Shown piece after piece: positions 17,660-29,125 of a DNA stretch of 64,000 bases (position 1 is the first letter of the stretch; every line of letters begins with the position of its first letter). Origin of the DNA: Alphaproteobacteria bacterium (GTDB taxonomy: Bacteria > Pseudomonadota > Alphaproteobacteria > Micropepsales > Micropepsaceae); the NCBI GenBank assembly GCA_016783965.1, contig JADHVO010000002.1, forward strand, positions 248,001 through 312,000, given 5' to 3'. The notes beneath the pieces were generated by a model. The model ran no database searches and had not been told where the DNA came from. It was given only the letters and a program-made list of their open reading frames with translations. Position numbers and translations under genes: made by a program.

Positions 17660-18586
17660 TCAGAGCCATGGGACCAATGGTGAGATGTGAGCCACCGCCT
17701 CAACGATGAGCGAAGCGAACAGCGCGAACATGTAGATCAGCGAGACGCGGAACAGCCGGTGCGCGGCAGGCTCCTTCGCGTCGTTCGTCTCGCGGTAAAC
17801 GGCTACGGCCTCTACCGCAAACCAGGCGCCGATCAGCGAGGCGGCGGCGAGGTAGAGCGGGCCGGCAGCGCCGATCAGAGCGGGCGCAATGCCGAGCGGG
17901 ATCAGCGCGATGCTGTAGAGCAGTATCTGGCGGCGCGTGAAGGCCTTGCCGCGCACCACGGGCATCATCGGCACGCCGGCACGGGCATAATCGTCCGAAC
18001 GCCAGAGCGACAGCGCCCAGAAATGCGGCGGCGTCCACATGAAGATGATGGCGACGAACAGGATGGGCGCCAGCGAGAGATCGCCGGTCGCCGCGGCCCA
18101 GCCGATGGCGGGCGGGAGTGCGCCCGACAGGCCGCCGATGACGATGTTCTGCGGCGTGCGGCGCTTCAGCCAAAGCGTATAGACGCCGACGTAGAAGAAG
18201 ATCGTGAAGGCGAGCAGTACAGCCGCCACCAGGTTCACGAACAGGCCCATCACCGCGACAGAGGCCACCGACAGAACCCAGCCGAAGCCCAAAGCCTCGC
18301 CGGGGGTGACATGGCCCATCGGGATCGGGCGCGTGGCGGTACGCGCCATCACGCGGTCGATGTCGGCGTCATAGGCCATGTTGAGCGCACCCGACGCGCC
18401 GGCCGCCACCGCAATGCAGAGCAGCGCGGTGAAGGCGATCAGCGGGTTGATGTGTCCCGGCGCCGCGACGATACCGGCCAAGCCCGTGAAGATCACGAGC
18501 GACATCACGCGCGGCTTCAGGAGGGCGAAGTAATCGCCCACCGTGGCCACACGGCTGCCGGCCTGGAATGTCGCGGCGTTCGCCAT
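17660..18586 (-). CDS. ctaB: Protoheme IX farnesyltransferase
   Basis: 308-residue membrane prenyltransferase that makes heme O from heme B and farnesyl diphosphate, the first step to heme A. The aspartate-rich motif [19 protein letters not shown] lies near residue 75 and a second one, [20 protein letters not shown], near residue 200. About nine membrane helices. Sits 3 bp downstream of ctaD. Heme A synthase (ctaA) is not in this window. Confidence 0.96.
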   Translation of the reverse strand: MANAATFQAGSRVATVGDYFALLKPRVMSLVIFTGLAGIVAAPGHINPLIAFTALLCIAVAAGASGALNMAYDADIDRVMARTATRPIPMGHVTPGEALGFGWVLSVASVAVMGLFVNLVAAVLLAFTIFFYVGVYTLWLKRRTPQNIVIGGLSGALPPAIGWAAATGDLSLAPILFVAIIFMWTPPHFWALSLWRSDDYARAGVPMMPVVRGKAFTRRQILLYSIALIPLGIAPALIGAAGPLYLAAASLIGAWFAVEAVAVYRETNDAKEPAAHRLFRVSLIYMFALFASLIVEAVAHISPLVPWL

Positions 18587-18589
18587 CGC

Positions 18590-21095
<2,506 letters not shown>

Positions 21096-21317
21096 GCGGC
21101 GACCTCACAGATGCGCTGAAGCGAGGTGGCGAGGCCCCCCGCATTTGAGATTCTTGGCGGCGATTTAGAGGCGCTAAGCCCCTAAAGTCATTGCGACCTT
21201 CTGGCACGGGGTGGGTTTCAAGACCCCGCCACGCACCTGCCTTTTCGCGGAGGCGCAATCGGGGTGAAAGCACCTATATGATAAAGCCGAGCCAAATCGC
21301 CGTTCCCGGAGCATCGC

Positions 21318-22745
21318 ATGAGCAATCCGTCAGACCTTTTCTTTTCCCGCACCGGCATGGATCGCGGCCGCGTCCAGGCCACGGTGGCCGAGGCTTTGAA
21401 GGGCGCAGACGACGGCGAATTGTTCCTCGAATACCGCCAGAGCGAATCATTCTCTTTCGATGACGGCCGGCTGAAGGCTGCGACCTTCGATACCACGCAG
21501 GGATTCGGCCTGCGTGCGGTGGCCGGCGAAGCAACGGGCTATGCCCACGCGTCGGACTTGTCGGAAGAAGCGATCCAGCGGGCCGCGAACACGGTGCGCG
21601 CCGTGTCGCGGGGCTATTCGGGCGAGGCGGCGCTGGCCCCTGCCCGCACCAACGCGAAGCTCTACACCGACATCGATCCGCTCCAGACCGCGAGCTTCGA
21701 GACCAAGGTGAAGCTGCTGGAGGACATGAACGCCTACGCGCGGGCGAAGGACAGCCGCGTGAAGCAGGTGTCGTGCAGCGTGACCGGCGAATGGCAGCAG
21801 GTGGAGATCCTGCGCGCCGACGGAGCGGCGTATCGCGACATCCGTCCGCTGGTACGCATCAATGTGTCGGTGATCGTGGAGCAGGACGGACGGCAGGAAA
21901 GCGGTTCCTTCGGCGGCGGCGGCCGCGGGGGATACGAGGTCTATCTCCAGCCGGACTATTGGCAGGCCGGCGTGGACGAAGCGCTGCGCCAGGCGATTGT
22001 GAGCCTGGGCTCGGTACCGGCGCCGGCGGGTGAGATGGCGGTGGTGCTGGGGCCTGGCTGGCCTGGCATCCTTCTGCACGAAGCGATCGGACACGGACTG
22101 GAGGGTGACTCCAACCGCAAGGGGACGAGCACGTTCGCCGGATTGCTCGGCCAGCGCATCGCGGCACCGGGTGTCACGGTTGTCGACGATGGCACGCTGG
22201 ATGGGCGGCGCGGGTCGCTATCGATCGACGATGAAGGCACGCCCTCGCAGCGCAACGTGCTGATCGAGGACGGCATCCTGAAGAACTACATGCAAGACCG
22301 CCAGAACGCGCGGCTGATGGGGATGAAGCCAACCGGTAATGGGCGGCGTCAGTCCTATGCCGACCAGGTGCTGCCGCGCATGACAAATACCTACATGCTC
22401 GCGGGTGACAAGGACCCGGCAGAGATCCTCGCGAGTGTGAAGAACGGGGTGTACGCGACGAATTTCGGCGGCGGCCAGGTCGATACCACCAGCGGCAAGT
22501 TCGTGTTCTCATGTACCGAGGCCTATCTGATCGAGAACGGCAAGGTCGGCGCGCCGATCAAGGGAGCGACGCTGATCGGCAACGGCGCAGATGCGCTGAC
22601 ACAGGTGAAGATGATCGGCAACGACATGAAGCTGGACACCGGCGTGGGCGTCTGCGGCAAGGGGGGGCAGAGTGTGCCGGTGGGCGTGGGCCAGCCGACG
22701 CTCAGGATCGATGGATTGACCATCGGCGGCACCGCACAGGGTTGA
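21318..22745 (+). CDS. tldD: Metalloprotease TldD
   Basis: 475-residue TldD subunit of the TldD/TldE peptidase that degrades unfolded or modified short peptides. The zinc site HEAIGHGLEGD (a reshaped HExxxH) is near residue 255, and the downstream block SCTEAYLIENGKVGAPIKGATLIGNG near residue 395 is typical. Its partner tldE/pmbA is not in the window. tldD next to the oxidase genes is a common alphaproteobacterial arrangement. Confidence 0.96.
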   Translation: MSNPSDLFFSRTGMDRGRVQATVAEALKGADDGELFLEYRQSESFSFDDGRLKAATFDTTQGFGLRAVAGEATGYAHASDLSEEAIQRAANTVRAVSRGYSGEAALAPARTNAKLYTDIDPLQTASFETKVKLLEDMNAYARAKDSRVKQVSCSVTGEWQQVEILRADGAAYRDIRPLVRINVSVIVEQDGRQESGSFGGGGRGGYEVYLQPDYWQAGVDEALRQAIVSLGSVPAPAGEMAVVLGPGWPGILLHEAIGHGLEGDSNRKGTSTFAGLLGQRIAAPGVTVVDDGTLDGRRGSLSIDDEGTPSQRNVLIEDGILKNYMQDRQNARLMGMKPTGNGRRQSYADQVLPRMTNTYMLAGDKDPAEILASVKNGVYATNFGGGQVDTTSGKFVFSCTEAYLIENGKVGAPIKGATLIGNGADALTQVKMIGNDMKLDTGVGVCGKGGQSVPVGVGQPTLRIDGLTIGGTAQG

Positions 22746-22753
22746 TAGTAGCT

Positions 22754-22781
22754 TGATGCGTATGGGCCATACGCATATGCT
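22754..22781 (+). promoter_or_regulatory. ccdAB promoter and operator palindrome
   Basis: TTGATG (22754-22759), 16 bp, then TATGCT (22776-22781) forms a plausible promoter, with the ccdA ATG only 6 nt further on. A perfect 10+1+10 palindrome (ATGCGTATGG, G, CCATACGCAT) covers 22756-22776, spanning the whole spacer. That is where a CcdA/CcdAB repressor would be expected to bind for autoregulation. Confidence 0.7.
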
Positions 22782-22787
22782 GTGCGC

Positions 22788-23120
22788 ATGACGAAGAAAC
22801 ATGGATTGGCCGAACCGAAGAGCGCGTTCCGTCGCGATGCGGCTCCTGCGCGCGTGGAAAGCGAGCAGCGCGAGTCCAAGAAGCGGCAGGCGGTGAACGT
22901 CTATGTGAATCGCGACATCCTGAAGGCGGCGCGCGCGATGAAGATCAATGTTTCGCAGGTGCTGGAGCGAGAACTCGACAGGCTGACGGGCGAGGAGCGT
23001 GCCAAGCGGTTCTACGAGGAGAACAAGGCGTTCTTCGACTGGCACAACGAGATGGTTGAGAAGCACGGTACATTGTCGGAAGCGATTGCCGAGTTGGAAG
23101 ATGACGATCAGGCAGTTTGA
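22788..23120 (+). CDS. ccdA: CcdA-type antitoxin
   Basis: 110-residue antitoxin of the type II CcdAB family. The central part RQAVNVYVNRDILKAARAMK resembles the ribbon-helix-helix DNA-binding region, and ARAMKINVSQVLERELDRL and RFYEENKAFFDWHNEMVEKHG match the CcdA core and the disordered toxin-binding tail. It has a longer basic N-terminus than F-plasmid CcdA (72 residues). The ATG at 22788 is chosen over a GTG at 22782 because the predicted -10 box ends at 22781. It overlaps ccdB by 20 bases. It likely represses its own promoter. Confidence 0.88.
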   Translation: MTKKHGLAEPKSAFRRDAAPARVESEQRESKKRQAVNVYVNRDILKAARAMKINVSQVLERELDRLTGEERAKRFYEENKAFFDWHNEMVEKHGTLSEAIAELEDDDQAV

Positions 23121-23418
23121 CGTTGTCGCAAATCCAACGCGGCGTGCGCGCGATATCAAGCCGTATCTGATTTGCGTCCAGCATCGAAATTTCGATCATT
23201 TGCCGACACGGCTCGTCGCGCCCTTACTGGTTGAAAGAGTCGTAAAGCAGCCGACCCGTTTGAATCCTGAATTGCGGATAAGTGGGGAGCGGTTCTTTCT
23301 CGATCCCGTCGACCTCGGCACGATACCTCTTCGACACCTCTTGTCCGTGGTCACAAACTTCGAGTCGGAGCGCGACCGGATCATCCCCGCTATCGACATC
23401 GTTTTCACCGGAGTCTGA
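23101..23418 (+). CDS. ccdB: CcdB-type gyrase toxin
   Basis: 105-residue CcdB toxin, expected to trap DNA gyrase subunit A on DNA unless CcdA removes it. The first residues MTIRQFDVVANPTRRARDIK and the blocks PYLICVQHRNFD, RLVAPLL and IPLRHLLSVVTNF follow the family. The C-terminus ends DIVFTGV where the F-plasmid toxin ends FWGI; homologues ending TGI are also toxic, so this does not by itself mean inactivity. Starts inside ccdA (23101), in another frame. Codon use is visibly less GC-biased than in flanking genes, which suggests acquisition. Confidence 0.87.
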   Translation: MTIRQFDVVANPTRRARDIKPYLICVQHRNFDHLPTRLVAPLLVERVVKQPTRLNPELRISGERFFLDPVDLGTIPLRHLLSVVTNFESERDRIIPAIDIVFTGV

Positions 23419-23420
23419 GC

Positions 23421-23771
23421 ATGATCTTCAAGATTGCGACTGCCGCGGACTGGGCGGAAGCCGAGCGGGCAGGCGCGTTCCACGGCTCGGCGCACGACAA
23501 GGCCGACGGGTTCATGCATTTCTCGACCGCCTCGCAATTGGCCGAGACGCTTCGGCTTTACTACGCGGGGCAGGATGGGCTCGTGCTGGCGGCCGTGGAC
23601 GAAGCGGTGCTCGGCGCCGCGATCAAATGGGAGCATGCGCCCTCGCGGGGCGAGGATTTCCCGCATCTGTTCGCGCCTCTGCCACTGTCGGCGGTCAAAT
23701 GGACGCACCGGCTCTCGCGCGATGCGCAGGGCACGGCCGTGCTGCCCGAGATGGTGTTCGCCGGGGGTTGA
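23421..23771 (+). CDS. DUF952 family protein
   Basis: 116-residue protein of the DUF952 family, often about 110-120 residues and related to glutathione S-transferase-adjacent proteins by annotation only. It starts MIFKIATAADWAEAERAG, with the family's GFMHFSTASQLAETLRLYYAGQ block and the WEHAPSRGEDFPHLFAPLPLSAV block. No catalytic role is known. Starts 2 bp after ccdB and may be read with it, though it looks like host DNA. Confidence 0.85.
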   Translation: MIFKIATAADWAEAERAGAFHGSAHDKADGFMHFSTASQLAETLRLYYAGQDGLVLAAVDEAVLGAAIKWEHAPSRGEDFPHLFAPLPLSAVKWTHRLSRDAQGTAVLPEMVFAGG

Positions 23772-23787
23772 GCGCATCCTGACGAGC

Positions 23788-24795
23788 ATGGGCGAAGCGC
23801 GGGTCTACTCCGAGCGGTTGGGCGCGATCAGCGACGCGCAGTTTCAGGCGGTCGCGGAACGGTTCGGTCTTGGACGGTTCGTTTCCGCGGCACCGACGAC
23901 CGGCGGGCTGTTCGGGCAGAATCTCTTCCTCACCACAACCGACGGCGAGTTCGTGCTGCGGGGCGCGCCGCATTGGGTGAAGGGCATCGACGAGACCGAA
24001 TACCATCGCGAGGACCGATGGCAGTTCACCAAGGAGCGCTGGTTCGCGCAGCAGCTGCACGAACGGACGAAGGCGCCGGTGCCATGGCCGATGCATCACG
24101 ACACTTCGGACGACATTTTCGGCTGGCCGTACCTGATGATGCCGAAGATGCCGGGTATGTGCACCGATGAGCGTGGCATCAAGACCTTGCTGGAGCCGGC
24201 AGACCGGCGAGCGGTTGCGGTCGCGCTGGGCGAGACCCTGGCGGAGATGCAGCGGCTGACATGGCCTTTCGCGGGGGACTTCAGCCCGGTGTCCATCGAA
24301 CTCGAGCCGTACGCCGAAGGCGCCGTCTCATGGATCGTGCGCGAAGCATCGATGTTCGCTCGGATGTGCGGCGAACGCCTCACCCATGAGGATCGTGCGT
24401 GGATCGACACGGCTATCGACGGTGCGCGCGGCGACGTGCCGAACACCTACGTCCATTGCGACTACAAATTCGGCAACCTGACGCTGCTCAAAGAGCGAGG
24501 CCGCTGGCACGTGAGCGGCCTGTTCGATTTCCACGAAGCGCGGTTCTCGGACGGGGCGCTCGATTTGGTGCGATCGGCGTGCAGCTACCTCGATACTGAG
24601 CCCGAGCTGGCGCGCGTGTTCCGCGATGCCTATGGCAAACCGCTCGATGCGGGACGGATGACGCTTTATGCGATCAACGACCGGCTGAAGTTCTGGGAGC
24701 ATTTCACGAAGCCTGGGGTCGACGCCGATTGGCTGCGCGGGACGTTCCGTGGATGGGCGCAGCGCTATGTGGACGGCATCCTGACGCTTCTGTGA
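23788..24795 (+). CDS. APH/choline kinase-like phosphotransferase
   Basis: 335-residue protein with the aminoglycoside phosphotransferase fold. The catalytic loop is TYVHCDYKFGNLTLL near residue 225 and the metal-binding aspartate is in GLFDFHEARFSDGALDL near residue 250; the N-terminal TTGGLFGQNLFLTTTDGEFVLRG takes the place of the glycine loop. The substrate cannot be told from sequence; related members act on small alcohols, sugars or antibiotics. Overlaps no neighbour; the ATG at 23788 follows DUF952 by 16 bp. Confidence 0.85.
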   Translation: MGEARVYSERLGAISDAQFQAVAERFGLGRFVSAAPTTGGLFGQNLFLTTTDGEFVLRGAPHWVKGIDETEYHREDRWQFTKERWFAQQLHERTKAPVPWPMHHDTSDDIFGWPYLMMPKMPGMCTDERGIKTLLEPADRRAVAVALGETLAEMQRLTWPFAGDFSPVSIELEPYAEGAVSWIVREASMFARMCGERLTHEDRAWIDTAIDGARGDVPNTYVHCDYKFGNLTLLKERGRWHVSGLFDFHEARFSDGALDLVRSACSYLDTEPELARVFRDAYGKPLDAGRMTLYAINDRLKFWEHFTKPGVDADWLRGTFRGWAQRYVDGILTLL

Positions 24796-24805
24796 GACTG
24801 GGCGC

Positions 24806-25372
24806 ATGAATCAGTTCGGGCTCGTTGAAGCGGCGCTTAGCAATCCAAACAACCGTGCGATCCTGGACCGGCTGCCGGAACTTGGCGCGCCGGATGCATG
24901 GCTGGTGTCGGGCGCGATCTTTCAGACCGTGTGGAACTCGATCACAGGACGGCCACCGACGCACGGTATCAAGGACTACGACATCTTCTATTTCGATCGC
25001 GATCCGTCGTGGGAAGCCGAGGACGCCGTGATCAGGCGCGCGGATGCGCTGTTCGCCGATCTCGGCATCGAGGTCGAGGTGCGCAACCAGGGACGCGTGC
25101 ACATCTGGTATCAGGAGAAATTCGGGACCGAATATCCGACGCTCACCAAGGCGACGGACGGGATCGACCGGTTCCTGTGCGATTGCGCGATGATCGGGAT
25201 GCGGCATTCGCGCGAGTACACCTATGGCGTCTACGCGCCGAAAGGCCATGCCGACATCGCGGACATGATCGTACGTCCCAACCGCATGCCGAATTTCCAT
25301 CCCGACCGCTATCAGGAGAAGGCGGCGCGCTGGAAAGCCGTGTGGCCGGAGATTAGCATCCTGCCTCCCTAA
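24806..25372 (+). CDS. Nucleotidyltransferase family protein (NTP_transf_6-like)
   Basis: 188-residue protein resembling the DUF925/NTP_transf_6 nucleotidyltransferases. It has AWLVSGAIFQTVWNSITG near residue 30, followed by GIKDYDIFYFDRD, in which the DxD pair matches the metal-binding aspartates of the polymerase-beta fold. WPEISILPP ends the protein. Substrate unknown; possibly a toxin-antitoxin or RNA-modifying enzyme in other genomes. Ten bases downstream of the kinase gene, so probably the same transcript. Confidence 0.75.
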   Translation: MNQFGLVEAALSNPNNRAILDRLPELGAPDAWLVSGAIFQTVWNSITGRPPTHGIKDYDIFYFDRDPSWEAEDAVIRRADALFADLGIEVEVRNQGRVHIWYQEKFGTEYPTLTKATDGIDRFLCDCAMIGMRHSREYTYGVYAPKGHADIADMIVRPNRMPNFHPDRYQEKAARWKAVWPEISILPP

Positions 25373-25388
25373 CCGAGGCCCGCCCTTC

Positions 25389-26252
25389 ATGCGCGATCTG
25401 CAAGGAAAGGCCCGCGAACTGGGCGACGGCTTCAAGGTCGCCCGCGTGCTGCCGCAGATCGGCCAGCGCACCGTCGGGCCGTTCGTGTTCTTCGACTATT
25501 TCGGGCCGGTAGAATTCGCGCCGGGCAACGGCATCGACGTGCGGCCGCATCCGCATATCGGGCTCGCAACCATCACCTATCTGTTCGACGGGTCGCAGGT
25601 GCATCGCGACACGCTGGGCAGCGTGCAGGAGATCGTGCCGGGCGACGTGAACTGGATGACGGCGGGGCGCGGCATCGCGCACTCGGAACGAACGGGAGCC
25701 GACGTGCGTGCGCGCGGTCATCGCATGCACGGCATCCAGAGCTGGGTCGGATTGCCCGCCGCGAACGAGGAGGACGCACCCAGCTTTCAGCACGTGGCGA
25801 AAGGCGACCTTCCGGTGCGCGAGCACGAAGGAGCCGTGCTCCGTGTGGTGGCAGGCAAGGCCTATGGCCACACCTCGCCCGTGAAGGTGCCGATGGATAT
25901 CTTCTACGTCGACGCGAAGATCAAAGCGGGCGCGATGGTGGCGCTGCCAGACGAATACGCCGAGCGTGGCGCGATGGTGGTGGGTGGAACGGTCACCTCT
26001 GGCGGGGCCGAGCACGGCGATGGCGCCATGATCATCTACGACAAGGGCGAACGCGGCGTGATCGCCGCAAAAAGCGATGCGCGCGTGATGCTGCTGGGCG
26101 GCGCGCCGCTCGATGGCCAGCGGCATGTCTGGTGGAATTTCGTCTCCTCGCGCAAGGAACGCATCGAGCAGGCCAAGGACGAATGGAAAGAGTTCGCCTA
26201 CGGGAAGATCCCGGGCGACGACGTCGAGTTCATCCCCCTTCCCGAACATTGA
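25389..26252 (+). CDS. Pirin family protein
   Basis: 287-residue bicupin of the pirin family. The metal-binding histidines are in VRPHPHIGLATITYLFDG near residue 60 and the second cluster GRGIAHSERT near residue 100. The family has quercetinase-like or regulatory activities. It follows the nucleotidyltransferase gene by 16 bp. Confidence 0.93.
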   Translation: MRDLQGKARELGDGFKVARVLPQIGQRTVGPFVFFDYFGPVEFAPGNGIDVRPHPHIGLATITYLFDGSQVHRDTLGSVQEIVPGDVNWMTAGRGIAHSERTGADVRARGHRMHGIQSWVGLPAANEEDAPSFQHVAKGDLPVREHEGAVLRVVAGKAYGHTSPVKVPMDIFYVDAKIKAGAMVALPDEYAERGAMVVGGTVTSGGAEHGDGAMIIYDKGERGVIAAKSDARVMLLGGAPLDGQRHVWWNFVSSRKERIEQAKDEWKEFAYGKIPGDDVEFIPLPEH

Positions 26253-26262
26253 TTTTGTTTGG

Positions 26263-26288
26263 TCGCGGTCCCGGACGGAAAACCGCGA
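26263..26288 (+). promoter_or_regulatory. Stem-loop between pirin and aldo/keto reductase genes
   Basis: TCGCGGT (26263-26269) and ACCGCGA (26282-26288) form a perfect 7 bp stem with a 12 nt loop. Only a weak T run (CCTTTTCC) follows. It may be a weak terminator for the upstream run of genes or structure in the aldo/keto reductase leader. Confidence 0.4.
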
Positions 26289-26323
26289 TACCTTTTCCTG
26301 GAACCGCTCAGCGAGGTGACACC

Positions 26324-27364
26324 ATGAAGTACAAGCAGCTTGGCCAGACTGGCCTCTATGTGTCCGAAATCTGTCTCGGCACGATGACCTTCACCGGCGA
26401 GAACAAGCCCGGCGGCATCTGGGCCGGGATCGGGGACGTGAACCAGAAGCTGGCGACACAGATCGTGGAGAAATCGGTCGCCGCCGGCGTGAACTTCCTC
26501 GACACCGCCGACGTCTATTCCTCGGGGCAGTCAGAGCGCCTGACGGGACAGGCGATCAAGGACCTGGGCCTGAAGCGCTCGGCGGTGGTGATCGCAACCA
26601 AGTGCTATGGCCGCATGGGGCCGGGCGTGAACGACATCGGCGCCTCGCGCGGGCACATCATGGATTCCGTGTCCCGCAGCCTGGAGCGGCTGGGCACCGA
26701 TCACATCGACCTCTACCAGATCCACGCCACGGACACGGTGACGCCGGTCGAGGAGACCATGCGCGCGCTGGAGGATCTCACGCGCCAGGGCATGGTTCGG
26801 TATGCCGGCTGCTCCAACTGGCAGGCGTGGCGCGTGATGAAGGCGAACGGCTATGCCGCGGCGCGCGGCTGGGCGCGGATGGAGACGATCCAGTCTTACT
26901 ACTCCATCGCAGGCCGCGACCTGGAACGCGAGATCGTGCCGATGATCCAGGATCAGAAGGTGGGTCTGATGGTGTGGTCGCCGCTGGCGGGCGGCCTGCT
27001 GTCGGGCAAGTTCGGGCCGGGGTCGAATGGGCCGGAGGGTGCGCGCCGCGTGGTGTTCGACTTCCCGCCGGTCGACAAGGACCGCGCCTGGAAGTGCGTC
27101 GACGCGATGCGCGAGATCGGCAACAAGCGCGGCGTCAGCGTGGCGCGTGTCGCGCTTGCCTACGTGCTGCACAAGAAGTTTGTGATGAGCGTGATTATCG
27201 GCGCGAAGAACACCGAGCAGCTCGAGGACAACCTGGAAGCAGCCAAGCTCGAACTATCGGCCGACGACATGATGCGCCTCGACGAGGTCAGCGCGCTGCC
27301 GCCGGAATATCCGGGCTGGATGGTCTCGCGCCAGGGCGCGGAGCGCGTGCCGCAGCCGAGGTAG
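26324..27364 (+). CDS. Aldo/keto reductase
   Basis: 346-residue NADPH-dependent aldo/keto reductase of the Kv-beta/YghZ-like group. The start MKYKQLGQTGLYVSEICLGT, the catalytic NFLDTADVYSSGQSE block (Asp and Tyr) near residue 55, the IATKCYG lysine block and the C-terminal cofactor-binding SVIIGAKNTEQLEDNLEA are all present. GAGGTGA precedes the ATG. Physiological substrate unknown. Confidence 0.93.
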   Translation: MKYKQLGQTGLYVSEICLGTMTFTGENKPGGIWAGIGDVNQKLATQIVEKSVAAGVNFLDTADVYSSGQSERLTGQAIKDLGLKRSAVVIATKCYGRMGPGVNDIGASRGHIMDSVSRSLERLGTDHIDLYQIHATDTVTPVEETMRALEDLTRQGMVRYAGCSNWQAWRVMKANGYAAARGWARMETIQSYYSIAGRDLEREIVPMIQDQKVGLMVWSPLAGGLLSGKFGPGSNGPEGARRVVFDFPPVDKDRAWKCVDAMREIGNKRGVSVARVALAYVLHKKFVMSVIIGAKNTEQLEDNLEAAKLELSADDMMRLDEVSALPPEYPGWMVSRQGAERVPQPR

Positions 27365-27367
27365 TCC

Positions 27368-27562
27368 GTGCCCAACATCGCAAGGAGGGCGACGCTGTGG
27401 ATCGGCGTCGCGCTCGCTCTGCTGGGCTTGTGGTGGATCGCGCGCAACCGCGGCCTGACCGGCACCGACTTCATGATGGAGGAGATGCAATGGCTCTACC
27501 GCGGCCTGGTGCTTGTGGCGCTCGGTACGGGCATGGCCCTGCTGTCGCGGCGGATGCGCTAG
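27368..27562 (+). CDS. Small membrane protein of unknown function
   Basis: 64-residue protein with two predicted membrane helices (ATLWIGVALALLGLWWIA and LYRGLVLVALGTGMALL) separated by a short loop with acidic residues (MMEEMQ). The start is GTG at 27368, with GAGG in the end of the upstream gene. Not recognised as a family. Its TAG stop shares the four-base palindrome CTAG with the stop of the convergent gshA-type gene. Confidence 0.6.
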   Translation: MPNIARRATLWIGVALALLGLWWIARNRGLTGTDFMMEEMQWLYRGLVLVALGTGMALLSRRMR

Positions 27563-28923
27563 AGGAAATTGTATTCCTTGAAGGCGCGGGTCAGGTCGCG
27601 GTTCCAGGGGCCGTGGTAGTTCTTGAGCAGCTCTTCGGCGCGGGTGTGGCCGCGGGCGACGAGTTCGCGCAGCGGGTTGAGGAAGCCGTCTTCGCTCATT
27701 CCGCCGCTGTCGAGCGCGGCGCGGCGCTTCAGGCCCGCGGATGATATCTCGAGCATGCGGTGGGCGAGCTGGTGCACCGTGGTATTGCGGAAGGGTGTCC
27801 TGAAAGCCTGCTTCGGCACGCTGTCGCGCATTGCCTGGCGTTCTTCGGCGGTCCAGTCCTTGACCAGGTCCCACGCTGCATCGAGCGCGACCTGGTCGTA
27901 ATAGATGCCGACCCACAGCGCCGGCATGCCGCAGATGCGGCGCCACTGGCCACTGTCCGCGCCGCGCATCTCGAGAAATTTCTTGAGACGTACCTCGGGG
28001 AAGATGGTCGTGAGGTGATCGGCCCAGTCGGACATCATGGGCTCGATGTCCTTCACCCCGGGGATCTTGCGGGCGAGGAAGTCGCGGAAGCTCTTGCCGG
28101 CGACGTCGATGTATTTGCCGTCGCGGTAGACGAAGTACATCGGCACGTCGAGCGCGTAGTCGACATAGCGCTCGAAGCTCATGCCGTCATCGAACACCCA
28201 TGGCAGCATGCCGCTGCGCGCGTTGTCGACGTCGGTCCAGATCTGCGAACGATATGAGAGAAAGCCGTTGGGCTTGCCTTCGCGGAACGGCGAATTGGCG
28301 AGGAGCGCGGTCGCGACGGGCTGGAGCGCCAGACCGACGCGGAATTTCTTGATCATGTCCGCTTCGGACGAGAAATCGAGATTCACCTGCACCGTACAGG
28401 TGCGGAACATCATCTCGTGCCCGTAGCCGCCGACCGTCGGCATGTAGCGCCGCATGATCTGGTAGCGGCCCTTGGGCATCTGGTGCGTCTGGTCCATCGA
28501 CCAGGTGGGCGCGAAACCCATGCCGATGACGCCGGCGCCGATCTCGTCGCAGATTTCGCGGGTCTGGGCGAGATGGGTGTTCACTTCGGCGCAAGTCTCG
28601 TGGACGGTCCTGAGCGGCGCGCCGGACAATTCGAACTGGCCACCGGGTTCAAGGCTGAGCGAAGCCTTGTCCTGGGTGAGGCCGATGATGTTGTCGCCCT
28701 CGAGCACAGGCTCCCAGCCGAAGCGCTTCATGCCGTCGAGGAGCTGACGGATGCCCGGCTTCGTGGTGTAGGCGACGGGGAGGTGCGTGTTGAGGTCGTA
28801 GACGAACTTCTCGTGCTCGGTGCCGATGCGCCACTCGCTCTTCGGCTTGCAGCCATCGGAGAGGTGCTTCACCAGATCGTCACGCGACGCGATCGGACCG
28901 CCCGCGGATTGCGGTATCGACAT
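27559..28923 (-). CDS. Glutamate-cysteine ligase, plant type
   Basis: 454-residue ATP-dependent ligase that makes gamma-glutamylcysteine, the first step to glutathione. It belongs to the plant/alphaproteobacterial class: EWRIGTEHEKFVYDL near residue 32, LEPGGQFELSGAPL near residue 100 and ARYQ-like MPKGRYQIMRRYMPTVG near residue 150. The start MSIPQSAGGPIASRDDLVKHL at 28923 fits the normal length. Glutathione synthetase is not in this window. It could be called gshA by function though it is unrelated to the E. coli enzyme. Confidence 0.94.
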   Translation of the reverse strand: MSIPQSAGGPIASRDDLVKHLSDGCKPKSEWRIGTEHEKFVYDLNTHLPVAYTTKPGIRQLLDGMKRFGWEPVLEGDNIIGLTQDKASLSLEPGGQFELSGAPLRTVHETCAEVNTHLAQTREICDEIGAGVIGMGFAPTWSMDQTHQMPKGRYQIMRRYMPTVGGYGHEMMFRTCTVQVNLDFSSEADMIKKFRVGLALQPVATALLANSPFREGKPNGFLSYRSQIWTDVDNARSGMLPWVFDDGMSFERYVDYALDVPMYFVYRDGKYIDVAGKSFRDFLARKIPGVKDIEPMMSDWADHLTTIFPEVRLKKFLEMRGADSGQWRRICGMPALWVGIYYDQVALDAAWDLVKDWTAEERQAMRDSVPKQAFRTPFRNTTVHQLAHRMLEISSAGLKRRAALDSGGMSEDGFLNPLRELVARGHTRAEELLKNYHGPWNRDLTRAFKEYNFL

Positions 28924-29125
28924 TTGCGGCCCCCTCCCTCTTGGCGGACAGGGTCGGCAATCACCCCATCGGTTTGTGTGAATATTGAACTGACCGTTTA
29001 GTGGTTGGTTATGTAGTTGGCCATTTCGCTCCCGGCAAGGGAACGATTTGCGCGCGTCGCGCGCTGCCGACAGGGGCAGCACGGCACGCGTGTCCCATCG
29101 CAAAATGACAGATGGAGGAATCCGC

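Noticed and set aside
23101-23418. ccdB called dead because the F-plasmid tryptophan near the C-terminus is absent
   Set aside because: Other CcdB homologues end in TGI and are still toxic, so loss of this residue does not prove inactivity.
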